Source of the DNA: Misgurnus anguillicaudatus
Taxonomy: Eukaryota; Chordata; Actinopteri; Cypriniformes; Cobitidae
Direction: 5' to 3'
Assembly (NCBI RefSeq): GCF_027580225.2
Contig: NC_073361.2
Coordinates: 16,935,001-16,999,000 of the forward strand
DNA length: 64,000 nucleotides
The notes under the pieces were generated by a model that had not been told where the DNA came from, ran no database searches, and saw nothing but the letters and a program-made list of their open reading frames with translations. Of this stretch, positions 56,149 to 64,000 are shown one piece after another. The first letter of the stretch is position 1, and the number at the start of each line of letters is the position of its first letter. Both the position numbers and the translations under genes were made by a program.

Positions 56149-56745
56149 TAAGCACTGCAAGTCGAAATGTTTAGATGTTTTGTCACTATGGCAGGGGACC
56201 ATTGAAATATCTCTTATGTCCACCTTTCAGTCTTAGCCCTTTATTGACAATGGTAACTGTACTGTTTTTTGTCTAGCTAACAGAATACAATTGTGTATAA
56301 AACTGAAAAAAAAGGATTTTAGGGTAAGAGTAGCCTCCAAGGTTTGACACCACACATTGCACTCACACTGCCAAGGAAATCTTGGCCAATCACTGCCAAG
56401 GTAACCACTTTTATTCACAAACAAAGTAACTTCCATAGACCAGACCATAAAGAAAATATATAAAGCATAATATACTCTAATATAAACACAAAAAACAATG
56501 AAAATTATATGAAGCCTACAGTGCCTACAGCGGGAGTTTCAGAACTAACATTTTTTCACTGGTCGCTGTCCTCACCCTTCCTCTCCTGGCCACCATCCTC
56601 ACCCTCCTGACCATCCACACGCTGCTGTCTGTCTGGCCACAGATTCTCATCCACATCACAGTGTATATTCTCCCTTGTGATGCAATGAGGGAACAAAACG
56701 GCGTGCATGTAGCAACCATCCCCTACCCTAATCTCCTGTAATATC

Positions 56746-57280
56746 CTAACATGCAGCGTTCATCATGGAGCAGGGACCTTTGATTTTGAGCCCTATGCTC
56801 ATATATCTCCACCTCCTAGAGGAGAAAAACTCAATAGGATTGAGAAAAGGAGAGTAAGGTGGTAGGAACACCATGACCATCCTTGAATGAGTAGTGAACA
56901 CGTCCCTGATTAGCAGGCCACGGTAGAAATTCACATTGTCCCATACAATGACATATTGTGGTAGGTGAGGCCCGACGAGACCTTTCTCATTTTGAGGGAT
57001 CAAATCAAAATAAAGGCGGTCCAAGAAGATGAGGAGCATCTGTGTATAGTATGGGCCAAGACTGGGGATGTGAGTGGCCACACCATTCTCAGATATGGCA
57101 TCAAACATAGTAATATTGCCCCCTCACTGGCCTCAGACATCCACCGTGGCCCGGTGGGCAATAATTTTATGGCCACGTCTTCGGCCCTTGGCCAGGTTGA
57201 AGCCAGCTTCATCCACAAACATGAGGATGTGAGGGGCCTCGTTTCCTTCCAATGCCATTATTCTCTACAAAAGCGTAAAC
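56746..57280 (-). pseudogene. Broken IS630/Tc1-type DDE transposase
   Basis: The minus-strand frame contains all three catalytic neighbourhoods: HILMFVDEAGFNLAKG (first Asp), YVIVWDNVNFYRG (second Asp) and PPYSPFLNPIEFF (Glu), with 35 residues between the second Asp and the Glu by my count. Two in-frame TGA stops lie between the first and second motifs (57133-57135 and 57124-57126). The region after NPIEFF is distorted relative to the family, suggesting small deletions or frameshifts. The N-terminal helix-turn-helix part is not recognisable upstream. In an intact element this enzyme would cut the terminal repeats and insert at TA. Confidence 0.8.
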
Positions 57281-57951
57281 TCCTACTTTGTTAGTCAAGT
57301 TTTAGTTTTACCTGACTGTCAATTGCTGTAATAAATGTATCAAATGTTCAAAGCATTCATATATGTTATTCATGGTATTATGTTCTTGACTAATTTTGCC
57401 AATTGAACAGACTATTGTGCATGTGATGACTTATACAATGAAATAACGCTGGCACATTTTGGAGTGAACAGCCATTAGACCGAGAATCAACCAATCAGTT
57501 TAGATCCACAAGATCTATTCCCTTGGAAATTGTGCTAAATGTAGGCTACCTGTACTTAATCAGTTGCAAAGATGTACTGAGCTATTGAGACATGTACTTA
57601 GATATTTGCAATTTGATGAAATGAATGAGAAATTCAATTCTGTTGTGAACACTTGCCAAGTGGTTTGGAGGTTTGTCCATGTTGTTTTGGGAGTGTGGTT
57701 TCTGTTTCGGGAAGTGAGCCAAACCAATGGAGAAAAACTGTAATATGTGAATGCATATCTAAGGGACCTATTTATTTATTTTTTATATGTATGAGTAATT
57801 TATTATAAAATGTAATGACTCATTTGCTTTTTTAAATGTAATAATAAACCTATATGAATTTATAAAAGGCAAGTATTAGAAAATATGTTTAAGAGGTTTT
57901 AAAAAATCTGGAAGAAAACACAATGCAGATTCATTATAAAATTGTGCAAAG

Positions 57952-58199
57952 TTAAAGGAGGAGTGCATGATTTTTGAAAAATACTTTGGAAAGGGGAGTT
58001 AGGCAGAGTACCAAAACATACTTGTAGCCAATCAGCAGTAAGGGGCGTGTCTACTAACCGACATCGTTGCATGGCTTGCGTATGTGTGGGGCGGGTCTAT
58101 CAAAAGATCGGTCCAGATTATATTGGGGTAGGGGGGTGTTTGTTTAGGTGATTTCAAATGTCAACATTGGCTTTCAGAGATCATGAACCCCGCCTTTAA
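57952..58199. mobile_element. TTAA-bounded MITE
   Basis: The ends are TTAAAGGAGGAGTGCATGAT and the inverse ATCATGAACCCCGCCTTTAA. The interior (TTGTAGCCAATCAGCAGTAA, GGGGCGTGTCTACTAACC) is a widespread cyprinid repeat. 248 bp, non-coding. Confidence 0.85.
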
Positions 58200-58704
58200 G
58201 ATGGTAAAATTAATAGCCTTTCAACTTTTAAAAGAATTCACGACTATTCCTGGTATAAATGAGTGCAACTTTTTTGTTCAGCCTGTCATGTTAAAAATTT
58301 CGCACATATGCATGGTTTCATCGGCCTGTGCCAAAGTGAACTTCCTGTCTGTATTTATTTATCTGGTTGGCTAAACTTATCTCTGAAAGAAATATCTTGT
58401 TGATCATAAAATGTTTTGGTTTGCTAAAGACAAGGAGTAGCGACAGTAACGTTAACTGTGTTAATTTGTGTAGTTGAAATGCATTAGATATACGAATTGA
58501 TATACGAACAAAGGTAATTTACTTGTAATTTTTTCCGGCATTTAGTCCACAAAAGCCGTTTGTTTATGTTGTCCCTGCTTAAACCGTCTATAGAAGGTAT
58601 GCACGTGACGTCACCTTTGCCGAAAATGACTGCGGTTATGCCCACTGAGTGGCAAAAGACAGACTGGCAGCATTTGTGAAATAAGCGAAAACACGGTGAA
58701 AACG

Positions 58705-58842
58705 CTTCTAAATTGTGAAAAAGCTGTAGGCTGTACTAACAGATTTATCAAGAATGCGATATTGTTTTACAGACTGCCAAAAACACCGAAAGGAGAAGTA
58801 AATAGATTGTTCATACCAATGTCCACAGACCACATGGGTTGA
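58705..58842 (+). pseudogene. THAP-domain remnant
   Basis: The plus-strand frame reads VGCTNRFIKNAILFYRLPKT, resembling the first half of THAP domains (second zinc Cys, then FYRLPK-P). It then loses similarity and ends at TGA (58840-58842). An adjacent frame continues with PKGE/ERR-like residues, suggesting a frameshift or an exon edge. No second half (C-x2-H, AVPTIF) is visible. Unrelated in detail to the intact THAP exon at 52350. Confidence 0.45.
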
Positions 58843-58859
58843 TAAGTTGCTATAGGGTT

Positions 58860-59212
58860 ACTATCAAGCACAGGTTTTACTTTCTACTTAAAAGTATTTT
58901 TTCAAGTATTTGTATTTTATCGGTGTTCTTCTTTGGAAAACATACATTCCAAAGCATATTATCATAATTTTTATTCTATTATATTTCATAAATACACGTT
59001 TTTGTTTTACATTTAATATTTAATACAAGTACTTAAGTAAAAGTACACAATTTCAATGTAATTAGGTATTAAATAAATCTTAATACTAAAATAATAAAGA
59101 AAACACAGTATGATTATATGCATATAAAATTTTCCCAAGACAAACACCCTAATAAAACACAGATGCTTGGAAAATGTAACTAATGTAACTAAGTATTGTC
59201 CACCTCTGCTGT
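58860..59212. mobile_element. hAT-like MITE, copy 2 of 2
   Basis: Same family and orientation as 39307-39692: GGAAAACATACATTCCAAAG, GTTTTTGTTTTACAT, and the right end CAGATGCTTGGAAAATG then GTCCACCTCTG. The left terminus is decayed. Confidence 0.75.
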
Positions 59213-59390
59213 CAAATCCAACTAATATCAATTTAGGCTGATAATAGTCAGTTTTAATGGCATTTTCTAAACAGCTACTAGCCAGTTTGTTGAACGTTTG
59301 CCACTCAACAGTGCGTGCTCCAGTCTGGTTACGTGGAAAATTGACATCAATGCATACCCTCTGTTGGCATGGGCCTATGCAGTTGTTGGC

Positions 59391-59560
59391 ACTTGAGCAG
59401 TTTCAAAAAGTACAAATTTGTACCTAGGGTTAGGGTTAGTTCATTTTAGTACCTCAAAGGTACAGTTATGGTATTGTATGCACATACATATGTACCTAAA
59501 GGACCTTTTTAAAGGATACTGCCCCAGTGACAACTTCGGACCATTTTTTGATGACCGTGA
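59391..59560. repeat. Fragment of a common cyprinid repeat
   Basis: GTACCTCAAAGGTACA, then ATGTACCTAAAGGACC and ACTGCCCCAGTGACAACTT is a familiar interspersed repeat; a related segment (GGTGTACTGTCCCAGTAACC) is inside the element at 45410-46248. Confidence 0.5.
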
Positions 59561-61582
59561 AAACCAGTGGTCTCCAACATGATGCCTGTTGGCACAAAGT
59601 TTCCCGCACAGAGTCTGCATGTTGCCCCCCAAAGCACATTCTATTAATAGACTTCATTTTAATATTTAATGAATTACATATTTTTGTATTAGCTTTGCTT
59701 ATTTTATGTATGTTTACATTTTAAACACAATAAACATATTCAATTAACAAGTAAAACATAAAAGTTTTGTGTAGACTATATAAAAAGTAGCTTTCCAGAT
59801 CTATTGTGGTTTGAGACCTGCATGGTGTAAACTATAGAGAAGCTAAATATACAGCATTGTTTAATGTAATAAAACATTTTAAATATACTTATTTTACTTT
59901 CTTACATTTTTTTACACCAGGAAAGCAGACACCAAGTTTGTTTTGACTCTTAGTACATTCGCCAAGCCTTTGGTTTTCTTTCATCACAGTGCTTACAATG
60001 AAGGACACAATAACATATAATCCAGTACATTGTAATGAAAATAATAGATCATTTGAATGTTATGCATTTATAAAAATGTTGGATGTAAACTATAAAACCA
60101 TGAAACGAGTTATTCCAATGATAGTTATTCCTATTCCAGTGATCCAATGGTGCTGATGACACGAAGTTAAACATGGAAAGATAATTTTACCTATGTTAAT
60201 GTCCTATCAACTCTGTTTTAAATAAACACCCAGCCAGTTATATCCATTCACTGCTTACTAACCTTAATTCAATCTTAGCAAGACAGTACATTCGGTTTTT
60301 AGAAAGTAGTTGAGATCAACCTCTGAAGACGTTTAAGATTACACATGTGAAACTGACTCTTTAGCACGACCCTCGATGGTCACGCCATGCATGTCTACAT
60401 TTAGTCATGCAAAATTGAAACGCTAAAAGTATTTTAAATGGCCAGAGTATTCATAGCAACATGCACTGTACTATAGTCAATATAGTATGATTCAATAAAA
60501 TAAATGCATGATACATGCTGTGAAGATCATAACCATTTGGGAAATACCAGCAGAAATATATCAGAGAAATAACAATACTGTTGAGCAGCAAAGATCTAAG
60601 AATGAAGTTTGTACATTTTAAACAGTATCTGTACATTTTAGAAGTGACATCTGACATGTTTTTTATCTTTATGCCAAAACAAAGCCAGATATTGTTGCAA
60701 GTAATGCACTATTGGCATGTACAATGTGCATCAAGAAAACACGAAACAGTAATGACAAAGATGCCCCATGTAATACAACTTTTTCTGTTGGTTAAAGAGT
60801 AAGATGCATGCATTTTATGTGCAAACCCGCAGCAAAGAATAAGAAAACAGACCAGACACCTCGGTGAACTGATTTAGAATCAGTTTTAGCCCTAGATCTT
60901 TAGCACTATGGAGTCAGCAAACAAATATGTTTTATTTATAACATAATATATATTTTTTTTAATGAAGACAGACAAAAACATGTAAAGAGCAGACTTACAA
61001 GTCATAACATTTTTATTGTACAGATAAATATTATAATATTTCAAATGACAGAAATATGTGGGGCTCTGTGGGCTTGAAATCTCCAAAATACAGGGATTTT
61101 CTGCATGGAAGGGTTCAAAAGCTAAACCAAAAAAAGAATTCTCCACATTTGAAATGATACTGAATCAAATATAGGTCATAATTTTGATGTGGGTGATACA
61201 ATGCTTAATATAAAGGATCTATACTGCTTTTGACAAAATACAATTGTGCATTTCCATAGAAAAATATCACAGAATTCATTATTGTAATGGCTGTGTTCTG
61301 TAAAAATGCTTATAAATACAATAAACCTTTAATATATAAATGCTTTTTTGCTTCTGCAACATTTGTTTTAGAAAAATAATTCCTTGTTCTGCACTGTAAG
61401 CATATAACACTCCTTTGGAAAGTATATAAAAAGAGCCCATTATTGTTTTTGATAAATGCCCAATATAAAACACAGATGCCTGAAGATGCCAAAAGTTCAC
61501 CCAATGACGAATAATTAAAAAAAATAAACATTTAAATAATTTTTCTTTAAGATTTATTTAATTTCCCTGCACCTATTTAATA
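59561..61582. other. Intergenic, no gene seen
   Basis: AT-rich with several short minus-strand frames and AATAAA-like signals on both strands (for example minus-strand 61013-61018), but no protein similarity and no repeat termini. It could be 3' UTR of a gene beyond the right edge; this cannot be shown. Confidence 0.3.
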
Positions 61583-62335
61583 TTAAAGGGACACTCCACT
61601 TTTATTTTGAAAATATACTAATTTTCCAGCTCCCATAGAGTTAAAGACCCGATCTTCCCCATTTTGGAATCCATCCAGCCGATCTCCGGGTCCGGCACCA
61701 CCACCCCCAGCATAGCTCAGCACAATCCACCGAACCTGACCAGACCACCAGCATCGCGCCAAAAACAACCAAAGAGTTTGGACATCGTTCCCACCCAAAA
61801 CTTGACTCCTCTGTAGCCACATCGCGTGCCAAGACAGACAGAAATGTAAAAGTTGCGATTTTCTAAGCCGATATGGCTCAAACTGGTGTAATAATCAAGG
61901 ACTTTACTGCCGCAACATGGCTGCAGGAGGCGCAATGACACTACACAGTGCCTGAAAATAGTCCCCTGCCATTGAAAGTTACCAAGGGGACTATTTTCAG
62001 GCACTGCGCAACATCACTACGCCTGCCGCAGCCACGCCACGGCAGCAAAGTCCTTGATTATTACGGCAGAATGATTTTTGTCAGTCTTATTACACAATGT
62101 AAATACAGAAGAGTCAAGTTCCAAATAGGAACGACATCCAAACTCCCCGGCCACTTTTTTGCGCGATGCCAATAGTCCAATCAGATTCAATGGATTATGC
62201 CAAGCCAGGCCAAAAGTGGTACCGCCAGACCCGGAGATCAGCCGAAAGGACTCCAAAACGGTAAAAATCAAATGTTTAACTCCAGGGGAGCTGGAAAATG
62301 GGCACACCTTCAAAAAAAGTGGAGTGTCCCTTTAT
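61583..62335. mobile_element. Large palindromic TTAA-type MITE, about 750 bp
   Basis: The ends are TTAAAGGGACACTCCACTTT and the inverse AGTGGAGTGTCCCTTTA. The arms run about 370 bp each: ATCCATCCAGCCGATCTCCG and CGGAGATCAGCCGAAAGGA, and at the centre GCCTGAAAATAGTCCCC with GGGGACTATTTTCAGGC. The whole element can fold into one hairpin. Confidence 0.88.
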
Positions 62336-62591
62336 CAGGCGTTAGTGCTTTTCACCCAAGACCCCATGCAAACAACAACTAAAAGCGAGAAAAAAAATAA
62401 AGGTTTGATAAAGAGAAACCAAATAGAATTTGATAAAGAATTTCCCAAAGCCCTTTACACTCACCAAACACTAGAAACTATATGTGACACTTTCTGTAAA
62501 ATCCAGGCTAAAGTCTCATAATCGAATTATGAGATTAGAAGCATCATTTTACAAAAATTTCAAACTTTAACACAACCTTACTCAGTCAATA

Positions 62592-63095
62592 TTAAAGGGG
62601 CCATGGCACAAGACTTTTTTAAGACGTCAAATAAATCTTTGGTGTGCCCAGAGCACATATGTGAAGTTTTAGCTCAAAATACCCCACAGATAATTTATTA
62701 TAGCATGTTAAAATTGCCACTTTGTAGGTGTGTGCAAAAATGTGCCGGTTTGGGTGTGTCCTTTTAAATGCAAATGAGCAGTTTGTTGCAATTGAAACTC
62801 AATTGTGCTGTGAATTATTTTCTCTCTCTCCTTTTCTCTGCACTAAATGGCAGTGCTGTGATTGGATAGTGCAGATTAAGGGGCGGTATTATTATAATAA
62901 GAGCTCCTTATGACATCATAAGTAGAGCCAAATTTCAACAACCTATTTTCTCATGTGCTTGCAGAGAATGGTTCACCAAAACTAAGTTACTGGGTTGATC
63001 TTTTTCACATTTTCTAGGTTGATAGAAGCACTGGGGACCCAACCATACCACTTAAACATGGAAAAAGTCTGATTTTCATGCCATGGCCCCTTTAA
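62592..63095 (+). mobile_element. TTAA-bounded MITE, copy 2 of the family at 50379
   Basis: The ends are TTAAAGGGGCCATGGCAC and the inverse GCCATGGCCCCTTTAA. The body includes GCCACTTTGTAGGTGTG, GGGTGTGTCCTTTTAAATG, GCAGTGCTGTGATTGGATAG and GCACTGGGGACC, matching 50379-50822 in reverse orientation. Confidence 0.88.
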
Positions 63096-64000
63096 GTATA
63101 TTATATGTTCTTTAAATTATGTAGAATGATTTTATGTAGAAAACAGTAAATGGCTTTAGCTGGGATTTCACAGGCAAAGTCACATATCTATAATTCGATA
63201 TATAATAAATATATAAATCTTTTATAATTAACTTTCTCAAGAGGGAAAATTCACATAAATATAAACAAATAAAAATAAAGTCATTAGGACAATAAACACT
63301 TTTAATATAGTGGCACATCCCAGATCAGAATTTGCATATGACAGATTTAAGACAAAGACGTCATCTCTAATGAGGCTTTTTCTTTTTTCTTATCTCTTTT
63401 GAGGTAAACAGAAGCACGGTTAAAGACATTTTTTTAAAGGCAACATCCTACTTCCTCTAGCACCACCCCAACTGTAGCGCTACCTGAACGCATTTAGTCA
63501 TTTGACAGCCAAAGTATCCAAGGTCACAAACATGCAAGCAAGCCCTAAGCCTTGTTTTTTGTTACTTAAAAATTCTCACCTGCTTTCACATGTCAAATAC
63601 CTGACATTTGAAGCACAATAACTCTTCCACAACATTGCATGCACAGTGGCATATTCCTAATTTACATTAACACAACAAATAGTTCCCAGAATTCAATAAA
63701 TAGCACACTTCATAAGACTTTTTCAGTTTAGCCATAATCAGGGTGGGCGAGCTCATTGCATTGTGGGAAATAAGATATCCCACTCTTAATTTTAATCTTT
63801 TATCGAATACCAGAATAAATAGGACTGAACTGCAAATATTAAAATTTTGTAGTTGTACAAAATAAATCATATTGCACATTATAAATAAATATACTTTTTT
63901 TAAAACACTACCGTGATACCAAAAACTCACAAATAAGTGGGACTTGTGAAAGGTATACTTTTTTATACGAACATAAAAGGAAAGAAAAACAGTATACGAA
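63096..64000. other. Right flank, no gene seen
   Basis: AT-rich, with a somewhat GC-richer patch at about 63430-63620 of unknown nature. No frame resembles a known protein. Confidence 0.4.

Larger units (their letters stand above)
55720..57742 (-). mobile_element. Tc1/mariner-IS630-type DDE transposon, inactive
   Basis: Terminal inverted repeats of about 41 bp with roughly four mismatches: TACAGTTTTTCTCCATTGG at 55720 and its inverse CCAATGGAGAAAAACTGTA ending at 57742. The TA at each end is the expected target dinucleotide. A 205-bp segment next to the left end is tandemly duplicated. The minus strand carries a broken transposase gene. About 2.0 kb in all. Confidence 0.88.

Noticed and set aside
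58620..58675. Plus-strand ATG frame starting MTAVMPTEW
   Set aside because: It stops after 17 codons. It may be a decayed leader of the THAP remnant but is not itself a gene.

Overview
This is vertebrate nuclear DNA, most likely from a cypriniform (carp or zebrafish-like) teleost. The evidence is AT-rich intergenic DNA, canonical GT-AG split genes, and a very dense load of short inverted-repeat DNA transposons (MITEs), hAT-like elements and tRNA-derived SINEs of the kind common in cyprinid genomes. The species call is inference; the genes and repeats are read from the sequence.

Four complete protein-coding genes could be reconstructed exon by exon with intact frame. From left to right they are ngdn (neuroguidin, + strand, 8748-11560, 318 aa), pabpn1 (nuclear poly(A)-binding protein, - strand, 28334-18249, 232 aa), zfhx2 (zinc finger homeobox 2, - strand, 43784-31197, 1521 aa as read here) and thtpa (thiamine triphosphatase, + strand, 44862-49626, 236 aa). 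In human these four genes all lie on 14q11.2, with NGDN-ZFHX2-THTPA contiguous. The window is therefore a conserved synteny block, with pabpn1 placed between ngdn and zfhx2. zfhx2 and thtpa start head to head about 1.1 kb apart.

Region by region: 1-8740 is gene-free flank with two unusual dispersed-motif elements. 8748-11560 is ngdn. 11561-16725 is repeat-filled spacer between the converging 3' ends of ngdn and pabpn1. 16726-28334 is pabpn1, including a 6-kb terminal intron full of transposons and a second CpG/YY1-rich island in intron 1. 28335-31196 is spacer plus the probable zfhx2 3' UTR. 31197-43784 is zfhx2. 44862-49626 is thtpa, whose intron 1 holds nested transposons including a RecQ-like helicase fragment. 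49627-64000 is repeat-rich and has one clean THAP-domain first exon (52350-52078, - strand), a dead IS630/Tc1-type DDE transposon (55720-57742) and a THAP remnant (58705-58842).

The observations most worth following are these: the zfhx2 promoter next to thtpa splices in frame into a protein lacking roughly 1000 N-terminal residues of the mammalian protein; an hAT-like MITE inserted at the pabpn1 exon 5 splice donor and duplicated it as its target site; a second promoter-like island lies in pabpn1 intron 1; and many unrelated MITE families here all have TTAA-bounded ends.
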